This document shows positions 7,806 through 16,823 of a stretch of DNA of 64,000 nt, in pieces. The notes below the pieces were generated by a model that saw only the letters and a list, made by a program, of their open reading frames with translations, searched no databases and was not told where the DNA came from. A program made the position numbers and the translations under genes. The stretch is from Clostridia bacterium. Its GTDB lineage: Bacteria > Bacillota > Clostridia > Oscillospirales > CAG-272. Within the stretch, counting starts at the first letter, position 1; every line of letters begins with the position of its first letter. The stretch lies in assembly GCA_017540175.1 (NCBI GenBank), contig JAFYBN010000119.1, forward strand, positions 1 through 64,000, read 5' to 3'.

Positions 7806-9680
7806 ATGGACGAGAAAACCGAACGCGGGGGAATTTCGATCGAGCTTGAGCACATCTTCCCCATCATCAAGAAGTGGCTGTATTCCGAAAAGGAAATCTT
7901 TCTGAGAGAGATCGTCTCCAATGCCTGCGACGCCATCACGAAGCTGAGAAGACTCGTTTCTCTCGGCGAGGCGGACGTTGATCTTTCCGACGAGAAAATC
8001 TGGGTCGAACTGGATAAAGACGCCTCCACCATCACCGTCATCGACAACGGGATCGGTATGACGAAAGAGGAGGTCGAAAAATATATCTGCCAAATCGCGC
8101 TGTCCGGCGCGCTGGACTTCGTTCAGAAATACGAAGGGACCGAGGGCGAGGCAAGCGGCATTATCGGGCATTTCGGTCTCGGTTTCTATTCGGCGTTCAT
8201 GGTGAGCTCCTCGGTTGAGATCATCACGCGTTCGTATCAGGGCAGCCCCGCCGTTCACTGGGTCTGCGGCGACGACGGAAACTATGAAATCGAAGACAAT
8301 TACGAGGATGAGGAACATTATGTTCCCGACCACGGAACCGCGGTCATCATGCACGTGAGCGAGGAAGGCACGGAATTCCTTTCCGGCTGGAAGCTGCGCG
8401 AGGTCCTTGAAAAATACTGCGCGTTCATGCCGGAAGAGATTCTGCTTGACGATGGTGAGGAAAAAGAGGATTCCGACGATGAGGGTGCTGAAAAGCCCGA
8501 GAAGGAAGACAAACCCATCAACGACACGCATCCGCTTTGGCTGAAGAACCCTTCCGACTGCACGGATGAGGAATACACGGAGTTTTATCGCAAAGTCTTC
8601 CGTGACTGGAAGGAACCGCTGTTCCATATCCACCTGAAAGCGGACTATCCGCTGAATTTCAAGGGCATCCTATATTTCCCCCGCATCGGGAGCGAATTCG
8701 AAAGCCTCGAAGGACAGGTCAAGTTGTATTATAATCAGGTCTTCGTTGCCGACAACATCAAAGAGGTCATTCCGGAATACCTGCTGATGCTCAAGGGCGT
8801 TCTGGACTGCCCCGAACTGCCGCTGAACGTATCCCGCAGCTATCTGCAGAACTCAGGTTACGTCGCGAAGATTTCCCAGCACATTACGAAGAAAGTCGCC
8901 GACAAGCTCAACTCGATGTTCCAGAACGAACGCGAGGCGTATGAGAAGATCTGGCGCGATCTCAAGACCTTTGTTGAATACGGTTCCCTGCGCGACCGTA
9001 AATTCTACGACCGCGTGAAGGATTCCGTGATTTTCGAGACGACGGACGGCGCGTTCCGTACCATCGACGAGTATCTGGAAGCGGCGAAGGAAAAGCATGA
9101 GAACAAGGTCTATTACGCGAACGACGTCACCGCGCAGTCGAAATATGTGAAGATGTTCCGGGACGAGGGCATCGAAGTTATCCTTCTCGACCGCGTCATC
9201 GACGCGCAGTTCATCTCCGTGATCGAAGAAACGCGTGAGGGCGTGAAATTCTTCCGGATCGACGCGGATCTGGCCGACGCTCTCAAGGCGGACGGCGACA
9301 AAACCGAGCTTCCCGCAGTCGCGGAGCTCTTCAAAAAGATCGCGGGCGAGCACACCAAGGTGGAGTTTGAACGTCTGCGCGACGAGTCCACCCCCGCGCT
9401 GCTCAATCTCCCCGAGGAAATTCGCCGCATGAACGACATCATGCGCCTCTATAAAATGGGCGGCGACGTTCCCGTCGAGCAGACGCTTCTGCTCAACACC
9501 GCTTCCCCGCTGATCGCAAAGCTCGGGCGGATGCTTGACGAAGGGAAGGAAGAAAGCGCAGAAAAGCTCGCGAAGCAGATCTGGCTGCTTGCCTCCCTGA
9601 GCCAGCGCCAGCTGACTGCGGACGAGCTGGTCGAATTCGTCTCCGACAGCTACGATCTTTTGAACCGTCTCGACGGTTGA
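7806..9680 (+). CDS. htpG: HSP90-family chaperone HtpG
   Basis: A 624-residue cytoplasmic HSP90 chaperone. GHKL ATPase motifs are present: SNACDAITKL (motif with the Mg-binding Asn), DNGIGMT, and GHFGLGFYSAFM for the lid. An acidic linker rich in Glu/Asp (about residues 215-235) separates the N domain from the middle domain (including PLNVSRSYLQ). The start is the ATG at 7806, preceded by GGAG at 7796-7799; an in-frame ATG at 7749 lies only 13 nt after the -10 box and lacks a ribosome site. The downstream P-protein-like gene begins 12 nt after the stop, so the two are likely co-transcribed. Confidence 0.95.
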   Translation: MDEKTERGGISIELEHIFPIIKKWLYSEKEIFLREIVSNACDAITKLRRLVSLGEADVDLSDEKIWVELDKDASTITVIDNGIGMTKEEVEKYICQIALSGALDFVQKYEGTEGEASGIIGHFGLGFYSAFMVSSSVEIITRSYQGSPAVHWVCGDDGNYEIEDNYEDEEHYVPDHGTAVIMHVSEEGTEFLSGWKLREVLEKYCAFMPEEILLDDGEEKEDSDDEGAEKPEKEDKPINDTHPLWLKNPSDCTDEEYTEFYRKVFRDWKEPLFHIHLKADYPLNFKGILYFPRIGSEFESLEGQVKLYYNQVFVADNIKEVIPEYLLMLKGVLDCPELPLNVSRSYLQNSGYVAKISQHITKKVADKLNSMFQNEREAYEKIWRDLKTFVEYGSLRDRKFYDRVKDSVIFETTDGAFRTIDEYLEAAKEKHENKVYYANDVTAQSKYVKMFRDEGIEVILLDRVIDAQFISVIEETREGVKFFRIDADLADALKADGDKTELPAVAELFKKIAGEHTKVEFERLRDESTPALLNLPEEIRRMNDIMRLYKMGGDVPVEQTLLLNTASPLIAKLGRMLDEGKEESAEKLAKQIWLLASLSQRQLTADELVEFVSDSYDLLNRLDG

Positions 9681-9692
9681 GAATTCCATGGC

Positions 9693-10505
9693 ATGAAACC
9701 TTTTGACGAGAATCTCGCGCTTCTGAACGGTACCGAGAAGGCGGTGCGGGATATCCGCGACGACCAGTACCGCGAAATCGCGCGCGGCGCTTCCCTTTCT
9801 TCCCCACCTTCCCCTGACGAGACCGCGGCGCTCTTCTCACAGCTCGGCGACGAACGCGAGAACTTCCCGCTGTTCTGCAGAGCGATCTGTGCTGAGTTTC
9901 CCTCCACGCCCGCCTTCTTTGACGAGGACAGCGCGGACGAGGATCCCGCACGGATCGCATATATGCAGAACGCATATTCCGACCGGGCGTACCGAACGTT
10001 CTCCGCGCATCTGAAAAACGCGCGCGCCGTGTATTTTCCCGGCTTCCGGGAAGTGGCCGAAGAGGTTTATTACGGCCGCGCGTCCCACGCCATTCTGCCG
10101 CTTTCGAGCTCCGCGGACGGTCAGCTTTTGTCCTTCCGCCGCCTGATTTCCCGATACGACCTTCGCATCACCTCGGCGACGGACGTCATGACCGGCGACG
10201 AGACCTCGATGCGTTTCGCGCTTCTTCACAAGGGGATCCCGCCCCGTGAGAAGATGCCCTCCGTCCTCGATCTTTCCGCTGTTCTTGACGAGGAGCCCAC
10301 GCCCGGTGCGTTCCTCTCAGCATGCGAGACGCTCGGCGCCGTTCTCCTTTCTGTTCATTCCCGCCCCGTCGGCTATGCGGAAGAACGCGTCTCCCTGGAT
10401 TTTGAGTTCGATATCCGCCGCGCCGACGCCTCCGCGCTCTCCCTCTATCTCGACAGCTCGCACATCCGCTACGAGATCGTCGGCTGCTACGACGTTATCC
10501 CGTAA
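9693..10505 (+). CDS. Degenerate prephenate-dehydratase/ACT-domain protein
   Basis: 270 residues with the layout of a P-protein. An N-terminal 85-residue helical part could be a worn chorismate-mutase domain. Next comes a prephenate-dehydratase-like fold (86-180; ARIAYMQNAYSDRAYRTF, FREVAEEVYYGRASHAILPL), then an ACT-like domain (190-270) with HSRP in place of the usual ESRP. The active-site signatures are altered: the ENS motif reads SSS (138-140) and the TRF motif reads MRF (173-175). It therefore looks catalytically inactive and possibly a Phe-sensing or structural relative. This reading is from pattern comparison only. It follows htpG by 12 nt, and no other aromatic biosynthesis gene is nearby. 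Confidence 0.6.
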   Translation: MKPFDENLALLNGTEKAVRDIRDDQYREIARGASLSSPPSPDETAALFSQLGDERENFPLFCRAICAEFPSTPAFFDEDSADEDPARIAYMQNAYSDRAYRTFSAHLKNARAVYFPGFREVAEEVYYGRASHAILPLSSSADGQLLSFRRLISRYDLRITSATDVMTGDETSMRFALLHKGIPPREKMPSVLDLSAVLDEEPTPGAFLSACETLGAVLLSVHSRPVGYAEERVSLDFEFDIRRADASALSLYLDSSHIRYEIVGCYDVIP

Positions 10506-10545
10506 AAGCGATCAAACGGTCAATTATTTTTGAAAGGATAGGCAT

Positions 10546-12291
10546 ATGGAAAACTACAGAACCCGCTATGAGGAATGGCTTCAGTCCGATCTTCTCGACG
10601 ACGCGTCTAAAGACGAACTGCGCGCCATCGCCGACGACGAAGACGAACTGAAAATGCGTTTCGGCTCCACCATGGAGTTCGGTACGGGCGGTCTGCGCTC
10701 CAAAATGTGCGCCGGCACGAACCGGATGAATTTCTTCACGGTCGCGCAGGCGACGGAGGGTGTCGCCCGCCTGATCGAATCGCTCGGCGAAGACGCAAAA
10801 AAACGCGGCGTCATGCTCGGCTGTGACAGCCGCAACAATTCCGCCGCTTTCGCACGCCGCTGCGCCGAGGTCCTGACCGCGCACGAAATCCGCTGTTATC
10901 TCTTCGACGAGCTGAGACCCACGCCGATGCTTTCCGCGGGCGTTCGTCATTTCGGCTGCATCGCCGGGATCAACATCACCGCTTCTCACAACCCGTCCGA
11001 ATACAACGGATACAAGCTTTATTGGGAAGACGGCGCGCAGCCGACCGGCGACGTCGCGTCCAAGGTCGCGGACTTCATCCGTGATTCCGACGTCTTCGCG
11101 GATGTTCCCACGCCCGACATGGCGAAGGAAGAGTTCATCACCATGGTCGGCAGTGACTTTGACGAATTCTTCATTTCCAAGGTCATGGACGAGCAGGTAT
11201 ATCCCGACGCCGTGAAACGCGACGCGGACGAGCTGAAGATCGTATATACTCCTCTCTGCGGAGCGGGCTACCGCATTGTCCCCGAAGTACTCCGGCGCAT
11301 CGGTGTGAAGCATCTTCACACCGTTCCGAGCCAGATCACCCCGAACGGTGATTTCCCGGGACTCGAGAAGCCGAATCCGGAATACCCCGCCGCCTTTAAG
11401 GAAGGCATCCGGATCGCCGAAGAGATCGAATCCGACCTCATCATCGCGAACGACCCGGACTGCGACCGCGTCGGAGTGATGGCGCGCAACGCGAAGGGCG
11501 AATTCGAATGCATCACGGGCAACCAGATGGGTTCCCTCCTGCTTGACTATATCTTTTCCGCGCTCGAGGAACAGGGGAAGATGCCCGACGACGGCTATGC
11601 GGTCAAGACCATCGTCACAAGCGAAATGGCGACGAAGATCTGCGAGGCGCATCACGTCGATCTTTACAACGTTCTCACCGGCTTCAAGTTCATCGCCGAA
11701 GTCATCGCGGAACATGAGAAGCGCGGAGAAGGTACCTTCCTGCTCGGCTATGAGGAAAGCTACGGCTATATGAAGGGCCAGTACGCGCGGGACAAGGACG
11801 GCGTGGTCGCCTCCATGCTGATCGCGGAAATGGCGGCTTACTATGAGCTGAAGGGCATGACCCTGATCGACGCCATCGAATCGCTCTACAAGAAATACGG
11901 CTTCTACACCGAAAACGCCGCGGAGATCTATATGGAAGGTCTGGACGGCGCGGAAAAGATCGCCGGTCTGATGGAAAAGCTCCGCGCGAACGAACCCGCC
12001 GTGATCGCCGGGTCCCCCGTCGTAAACATCCGCGACTACCGCGCCGAGACCTCGAAAAACGTGCTCACGGGCGAGGTCACGGGAACGGGGCTTCCGAAAT
12101 CCAACGTTCTTTACTGGGCATGCGAAAACGGATGCGTCGTCGTTGCGAGACCGTCCGGCACCGAGCCGAAGATCAAATTCTATATTCTCGCGAACGGCGC
12201 GGACGAAGCGGAGGCGCACGCCAACGCTCATGCCTGCACGAATTCCCTCGAGGACATGCTCGGCATGCCGCACGACAGCCTGAAAAAATAA
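10546..12291 (+). CDS. pgcA: Phosphoglucomutase/phosphomannomutase family enzyme
   Basis: A 581-residue alpha-D-phosphohexomutase, the length of Bacillus PgcA-type enzymes. The phosphoserine loop is NITASHNPSEYNGYK (Ser in TASHNP), the metal loop is NDPDCDRVG, the sugar loop is GYEESYGY, and the C-terminal phosphate-binding segment is RPSGTEPKIKFY. It interconverts glucose-1-phosphate and glucose-6-phosphate, linking glycolysis to the glycogen operon at 41.7-52 kb (functional link inferred). A strong site GAAAGGATAGGCAT precedes the ATG. Confidence 0.93.
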   Translation: MENYRTRYEEWLQSDLLDDASKDELRAIADDEDELKMRFGSTMEFGTGGLRSKMCAGTNRMNFFTVAQATEGVARLIESLGEDAKKRGVMLGCDSRNNSAAFARRCAEVLTAHEIRCYLFDELRPTPMLSAGVRHFGCIAGINITASHNPSEYNGYKLYWEDGAQPTGDVASKVADFIRDSDVFADVPTPDMAKEEFITMVGSDFDEFFISKVMDEQVYPDAVKRDADELKIVYTPLCGAGYRIVPEVLRRIGVKHLHTVPSQITPNGDFPGLEKPNPEYPAAFKEGIRIAEEIESDLIIANDPDCDRVGVMARNAKGEFECITGNQMGSLLLDYIFSALEEQGKMPDDGYAVKTIVTSEMATKICEAHHVDLYNVLTGFKFIAEVIAEHEKRGEGTFLLGYEESYGYMKGQYARDKDGVVASMLIAEMAAYYELKGMTLIDAIESLYKKYGFYTENAAEIYMEGLDGAEKIAGLMEKLRANEPAVIAGSPVVNIRDYRAETSKNVLTGEVTGTGLPKSNVLYWACENGCVVVARPSGTEPKIKFYILANGADEAEAHANAHACTNSLEDMLGMPHDSLKK

Positions 12292-12321
12292 ACTGACCGC
12301 ACACTTCAAAAACCACACATC

Positions 12322-12360
12322 AAAAAACGGCACGGCTCGCTCGGAGTCATGCCGTTTTTT
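12322..12360. terminator. Bidirectional terminator between pgcA and the HAD gene
   Basis: 11-bp stem AAAAAACGGCA/TGCCGTTTTTT with a 17-nt loop. T-runs on both strands serve the two convergent genes. Confidence 0.9.
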
Positions 12361-12377
12361 CTTAGTGCGGAACGTGG

Positions 12378-13136
12378 TCACAGGTCTCTCAGGACGTCGG
12401 TAAGCTGGTCCCATCTGCGGATGTGAAGACAAGGGAAATCCGGCTCTGCGGCAGTTTTGGGGTTGGTTGGCGAGCGTCCGACGGAATCATCCTCGTACCA
12501 GACGGGAAACAGACCGGCGCGGTGCGCTCCAAGGACATCTTTCTCGAAGTGGTCCCCGCAGAACCACACCGATTCCGGCGCCAGCCCCGCTTTCGTCAGC
12601 GCGATCTCAAATAGACGGCGGTCCGGCTTGCGGATCATATAGTCCGCGGAGGACAGCACGAATTCAAAAGAGTTATGCACAAGGAGCCGGTCGAGCCGAT
12701 CCAGCAGCGCAGCGCCGGACCATCCGTTGTTGCTGATGACCCCCGTGCGGATCCCCATCGAACGGAGTTCATCGAGCATTTCCGCAGCGCCCGGCATGAC
12801 CGCGCCCGGGCAGGCTGCCGTCCAGAAGACGATTTCCTGCTCGAGCGGCGAGAGGGAGAATTCGATGCCGAGATGATCGTACACAAGCCGGTCTCCGATC
12901 GTGCACGGGATTTCGACGTCCATTTCACCCTTTACGCGCTCGATCAGGCCGAATACCTCGCGGACTTCTTTCCGGATATCATCTACTCCGCAGTTATTCG
13001 GATTCTTCACGGCATGCGAGAACAGCGCACGGTCTCCGCGTTCCGGATCCCAGTCCGGCTCGTATAGGAGCGTATGACCGTAATCGAAGAGGATCATCTC
13101 CGGACGTTTCATTCGGTCGAGGCAATCATTCTCCAT
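12378..13136 (-). CDS. HAD-superfamily hydrolase
   Basis: About 250 residues. HAD motif I is DYGHT, so the second Asp of DxD is replaced by Gly, a variant seen in some subfamilies and one that weakens a phosphatase prediction. Motif II is VISNNGWSG, motif III is IRKPDRRLF with its Lys, and motif IV is FCGDHFEKDVLGAHRAG. The substrate is unknown. The chosen ATG at 13136 overlaps the fucosidase stop by 11 nt, suggesting coupling. An ATG at 13112, just before the first strand, is equally possible because neither has a good ribosome site. Confidence 0.82.
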   Translation of the reverse strand: MENDCLDRMKRPEMILFDYGHTLLYEPDWDPERGDRALFSHAVKNPNNCGVDDIRKEVREVFGLIERVKGEMDVEIPCTIGDRLVYDHLGIEFSLSPLEQEIVFWTAACPGAVMPGAAEMLDELRSMGIRTGVISNNGWSGAALLDRLDRLLVHNSFEFVLSSADYMIRKPDRRLFEIALTKAGLAPESVWFCGDHFEKDVLGAHRAGLFPVWYEDDSVGRSPTNPKTAAEPDFPCLHIRRWDQLTDVLRDL

Positions 13137-14460
13137 AAACGGTGATCTCACGCATGTCGACCGTGTCCCGCGCGGCGGTGACGAAGAGCGTCAGAGAGTC
13201 GGCCTCGGCGTTCACCGGGCAGATCTTGCGGTGCCCGACGGTGAAGCCTGAATAGATCGTTCCGCCGTTCGCAAGCAGACGGAAGCGCTCGATCCGCTGA
13301 CCCTCGGCGATGTTTTCCCGGAGATCGACGTAGCGGATCTTTTTTTTCTCCGGAAAGCGGATTTCATATTTGCACTGGGTATCGCTTCCCGTGTCGACGC
13401 GTGTCACAGATGCCGGGATCCTCTTCTCTTCCCCGAACGCCTCCCGGATCGCGTCGCCGAGTTCCTTCAGCCGTGCGATGTCGCGGGGGTCGAACCGGCC
13501 GGACGGCATGGGCGGAACGTTGAGATTGAAGCAGGCGTTCGCGCCGCACGAATTCACGTAGGTGCGGAACAGGCGCTCCAGCGAATGCGGTTCCTCGTTC
13601 TGATGATAGAACCAGCCCGGACGGATCGACATATCGATTTCGGCTCCCGTGAAGACCAGCCGCTTAGAATAGAGGATATTCGCGAGCTCTCCGATGGACT
13701 CGTCCGTGTTGTACATGAATCCGAGCTCTCCTTCGAGCGGCGCGCCGTCCGTCTGCGGCTCCGAGCGGAAGCATAATTCACCGGGAACGACCGCCCATTC
13801 CTCCCGGCGGGCGCGTCCGGCTTCGTTTCCGCACCAGCGCACGTCCGGACCGTGATCGTTGAAAATTGAGGCGTTCGGCTGATACTTCCGGATGAGGGAG
13901 ATATAGCGGTCAAAATCGTAGACCTGGCGCTTGCCGTTCGGTCCCTCGCCGCAGGCTCCGTCAAACCAGACCATGAAGAGCTCGCCATAATTCGTGAGCA
14001 GTTCCGTGAGCTGATTGCAGTAGTAATCGTTGTACGCGTCGGTGCCGTAATAGGGGGAATTGCGGTCCCACGGGGAGAGGTAGACGCCGAATTTGATCCC
14101 GCCTCGGCGGCAGGCGTCCGCGCATTCCCGCACGACGTCGCCCTTGCCGTTCTTCCACGGAGAATTTTTGACGCAGTGCTCCGTGTACTGCGACGGCCAG
14201 AGGCAGAACCCGTCGTGATGCTTTGCCGTGAGCACAAGTCCCTTCATTCCGGCGGATTTGACCGCCGCGACCCACTCGTCACAGTCGAGATCCACGGGAT
14301 TGAAGATCGCCTCATCTTCGTTCCCCAGACCCCACTCGAGGTTCGTATACGTGTTGACGGTAAAATGGACGAATGCGTAAAACTCCGTGTCAAACCACGC
14401 CATCTGGCGCGGGGACGGCTTGACGTGCGCGGCGGCTTTCAGAAAATCCCTGATTTCCAT
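13126..14460 (-). CDS. GH29 alpha-L-fucosidase, intracellular
   Basis: 444 residues of the GH29 family, which removes alpha-linked L-fucose with retention. Visible family segments: AKHHDGFCLWPS, the nucleophile region MVWFDGACGEG, and a C-terminal beta domain (about 350-444). There is no signal peptide, so it acts on imported fucosylated oligosaccharides. AAAGGAAACATC precedes the ATG. It lies 51 nt downstream of the membrane zinc-ribbon gene in a four-gene minus-strand run ending with the HAD hydrolase. No fucose isomerase or kinase is in the window. Confidence 0.93.
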   Translation of the reverse strand: MEIRDFLKAAAHVKPSPRQMAWFDTEFYAFVHFTVNTYTNLEWGLGNEDEAIFNPVDLDCDEWVAAVKSAGMKGLVLTAKHHDGFCLWPSQYTEHCVKNSPWKNGKGDVVRECADACRRGGIKFGVYLSPWDRNSPYYGTDAYNDYYCNQLTELLTNYGELFMVWFDGACGEGPNGKRQVYDFDRYISLIRKYQPNASIFNDHGPDVRWCGNEAGRARREEWAVVPGELCFRSEPQTDGAPLEGELGFMYNTDESIGELANILYSKRLVFTGAEIDMSIRPGWFYHQNEEPHSLERLFRTYVNSCGANACFNLNVPPMPSGRFDPRDIARLKELGDAIREAFGEEKRIPASVTRVDTGSDTQCKYEIRFPEKKKIRYVDLRENIAEGQRIERFRLLANGGTIYSGFTVGHRKICPVNAEADSLTLFVTAARDTVDMREITVYGE

Positions 14461-14511
14461 GATGTTTCCTTTCTTTATGATATCCTGAATGATGTTTGAA
14501 GCATACCCTCG

Positions 14512-14916
14512 TCAGAAAATCCTTGTCTCGAACCTCTTCCCGCATTTCGGACACGGGACGGTGTGCTTCCCCTTTTTCACGGGGAGCTTGATCATGGCTC
14601 GGCACTTGGGGCACACGCGGTAACGTGCGGTTTTTCTGTCTCGAATGCGATCCTTCTGCAAGACAAACCATGACTTGATCGGGTTCCAGATCCGCAGAAA
14701 TACCGCGTTCTCACGCCGACGCGCGTGGATATTCCGCGAGAAAGAGCGGAATACCATGAGGAACAGGGGCATGAGCTGCAGGACGGAGAAAAGGTAGGAG
14801 CGCGTAAGCGCCGCGACGAGAAAAAGAATGAGGCACAGCGCGAAAAGCGCGTAATACAGCTCGTCGGTTCCGTAGCGTCCGAGACCGAACCGGATGAGCT
14901 TCTCCCGGAATTTCAT
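14512..14916 (-). CDS. Small membrane protein with C-terminal zinc ribbon
   Basis: 134 residues with two adjacent hydrophobic segments (about 19-38 and 41-58) predicted to form a membrane hairpin, then a basic linker and a zinc ribbon with Cys 102, 105, 122 and 125 (CPKC twice). Both ends would lie in the cytoplasm. The function is unknown; such ribbons often bind nucleic acid or a protein partner. Its ATG abuts the stop of the cyclase-family gene, so the two are translationally coupled. Confidence 0.75.
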   Translation of the reverse strand: MKFREKLIRFGLGRYGTDELYYALFALCLILFLVAALTRSYLFSVLQLMPLFLMVFRSFSRNIHARRRENAVFLRIWNPIKSWFVLQKDRIRDRKTARYRVCPKCRAMIKLPVKKGKHTVPCPKCGKRFETRIF

Positions 14917-15501
14917 TTACCGCCCATCCTTCCCTTCGTCTCTGATGAGAACGGCGCGGCAGGGCGCGCCTTCCGCTCTGCCGAGCTTGAGCGGCGCGGC
15001 AAACAGGGTGTATTCTCCCTCCTCCACGCCGTCCAGCGTGACCCCCTCGAGCAGCACGATGCCCTTTGAGAGCGTCTCTACGTGAACAGCCATAGGCGGG
15101 TTCGAGCCCGTCACGCTCTGCGCCTCAAGGCCGAAGAGCTTCACGTCGATCTCAGACAGAGCTTTCGCACCCTCAAGGGTGAGAAAACAGTCCCCCTTGG
15201 CGAGCAGCCTTTCGGTACCCCGGTAAGGCGTCAGCGCCGCCATGTCGATGCCGCCGTCGAAGCGGGCGACGGTACAGGGTCCGATCAAAGTTTGCAGATC
15301 AAGCTCTTCGATCGTTTTTCCGCCCTTCACGAAGTGCCGCGGTGCGTCGAGGTGGGTGCCGTTGTGGGCGTTCATCGAAAACTCCGTGATGCTGCAAACG
15401 TCACCCTTTTCCACGTCCGACACACGGCGGAAAGAGGGAGCTATATCCCCCGGATATACATGGCAGGAAAAGAGTTCCTGCGTGATGTCATAGATTTTCA
15501 T
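14917..15501 (-). CDS. Cyclase/kynurenine-formamidase-family hydrolase
   Basis: 194 residues of the metal-dependent cyclase family, with the diagnostic motif HNGTHLDAPRHF (zinc-binding His and Asp). Members hydrolyse N-formylkynurenine, isatin or similar amides; no tryptophan-catabolic partner is nearby, so the substrate is open. The start at 15501 follows GGGAGACCGGC and precedes MKIYDITQE, the typical N-terminus. The promoter at 15529-15557 lies directly upstream. It is the first gene of a run continuing to the HAD hydrolase. Confidence 0.85.
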   Translation of the reverse strand: MKIYDITQELFSCHVYPGDIAPSFRRVSDVEKGDVCSITEFSMNAHNGTHLDAPRHFVKGGKTIEELDLQTLIGPCTVARFDGGIDMAALTPYRGTERLLAKGDCFLTLEGAKALSEIDVKLFGLEAQSVTGSNPPMAVHVETLSKGIVLLEGVTLDGVEEGEYTLFAAPLKLGRAEGAPCRAVLIRDEGKDGR

Positions 15502-15528
15502 GCCGGTCTCCCATGCGCTGTTTTCTCC

Positions 15529-15557
15529 ATTATAGCGAAACGGAGACGCGATGTCAA
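15529..15557 (-). promoter_or_regulatory. Promoter of the cyclase-zinc-ribbon-fucosidase-HAD run
   Basis: TTGACA (15552-15557), 17-bp spacer, TATAAT (15529-15534) on the minus strand. It lies 27 nt before the ATG at 15501. Confidence 0.9.
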
Positions 15558-15566
15558 GGACGGAAC

Positions 15567-15621
15567 GAAAAAACGGCGGCATGCTCAGCCGGAAATTGTT
15601 TTCCCGAAAAGAGCAGCCGCC
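15567..15621 (-). terminator. Terminator of the ATPase gene
   Basis: On the minus strand, GGCGGC and GCCGCC arms (15616-15621 and 15575-15580) enclose a TGCTC/GAGCA extension and are followed by GTTTTTTCG. It ends just before the next promoter's -35. Confidence 0.75.
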
Positions 15622-15628
15622 TGATCAT

Positions 15629-16699
15629 TTACCGCGCAAGCCGGTCCATGATCGAGTTTCGCAGAGTGTCCTCCGCTTCATGCAGCGCGTCGAAATCCAT
15701 CGCGTCTTTATAGATCTCCTCAAGCGCGAAGTGATGCTTCGCCGCTGACCGCAGTGCGTCGTCCGCCGCCGATAAGCAGGATTCCCGGACTTTTGACGCG
15801 AGGCGAAGAGGTCCGCGCGGCGCGCCCGACACGAACCGCCTCGTGCGGATAACGGCATCACCGTCCCCGGGTGTGCCGACATAGAACGCGGCGTCCTTCA
15901 CCCGGATTCCTGCGATCCGTCTTCCGAGCGGAAGCAGGCCGAACTCGGCGGCGAACCCCGCTATTTCGATTTCTCGTGCCAGAAGGTCAAGGAAGAGGGC
16001 CGCCGTCCCGCAAGCGTCCTCGATGACAAATTTCCTTGCCGCCCCCAATTCGATTGTCGAAAGAGCGGCTCTGCCGCGCATGGTCACGGCGTGGTCGTAC
16101 CGATAAAGGATGCCGCCACCGTTCTTCTCCGGTTTGCCGAGTCGTTCGATGAGACGCCGGGCAGTCTTTTCGGCTTTCTCGCGAAGAAAAAGCTCCTCCG
16201 CGCGATGAAGCTCTTCACGAACGACCGCATCCGCCGCCGCGAGCCAGCGGGTCCCCGAAGCATAATCCGCCGCTTTCAAAGCCGCGAGCGCTTCGATCTC
16301 TTTTCTCCGCTTTTCGAGCTTTCCGCTGTTCCAAAAGCGAGACACGTCTACGAGCTCGCCGACGGAGCCCGGCGCGCCGGACTCGACCGCATGCGGCGGC
16401 GTCCCGTCGAGCATAACGATTCTTCCGTCCAACACGACCGCGTCAAGCGAATCCGGGTCGGAGCCGCAGAGGTACCGCGCGACCGGATACCCTCTTCGCT
16501 CTGCCTCGTCCGCGAGCCGCTTCATCATCGTGCTCTTTCCGCTGCCCGGCCCTCCCTTGATGATGTACAGCCTCTCCAGCTTTCCCTCGTCGGCGAAATC
16601 GGGATAGCATCCTTTGAATCCGGAGTCCGTATTCGCTCCTGCGAACCAGACCTCGCCCGATTCTTCCATCTTGCGGTATCCGTCGAATAATCCGCGCAT
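15629..16699 (-). CDS. P-loop ATPase (PRK06851-type)
   Basis: 356 residues. The N-terminal half opens with FAGANTDSGFKGCY and Walker A IIKGGPGSGKSTMMKRL (about 46-62), then GSDPDSLDAVVL; these are hallmarks of a Firmicute ATPase family that normally has two P-loop halves. In the second half the expected P-loop position reads KFVIEDACGTAALFL, with no GKS/T, so that site appears lost. The family's role is not established (nucleotide-dependent, cytoplasmic). It is a single gene between ilvE and the cyclase promoter, with its own terminator. Confidence 0.7.
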   Translation of the reverse strand: MRGLFDGYRKMEESGEVWFAGANTDSGFKGCYPDFADEGKLERLYIIKGGPGSGKSTMMKRLADEAERRGYPVARYLCGSDPDSLDAVVLDGRIVMLDGTPPHAVESGAPGSVGELVDVSRFWNSGKLEKRRKEIEALAALKAADYASGTRWLAAADAVVREELHRAEELFLREKAEKTARRLIERLGKPEKNGGGILYRYDHAVTMRGRAALSTIELGAARKFVIEDACGTAALFLDLLAREIEIAGFAAEFGLLPLGRRIAGIRVKDAAFYVGTPGDGDAVIRTRRFVSGAPRGPLRLASKVRESCLSAADDALRSAAKHHFALEEIYKDAMDFDALHEAEDTLRNSIMDRLAR

Positions 16700-16760
16700 A
16701 AACCCCTCCGATTGTTGATTTCGGTGTCAGTCTATGCCGCGCTGCGGTCCGCGGTTCCAC

Positions 16761-16794
16761 GAAAAAACCGCGGGCTTTTGACGGTCCGCGGTTT
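16761..16794 (-). terminator. ilvE terminator
   Basis: AAACCGCGG/CCGCGGTTT stem followed on the minus strand by TTTCG, 30 nt after the ilvE stop. Confidence 0.88.
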
Positions 16795-16823
16795 GTGTTG
16801 AACGGTTTCGGTGAACGAAGCGA

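Noticed and set aside
15622-16760. Plus-strand coding frames opposite the ATPase gene
   Set aside because: They lack start signals, while the minus-strand frame has Walker A and a family-specific N-terminus.
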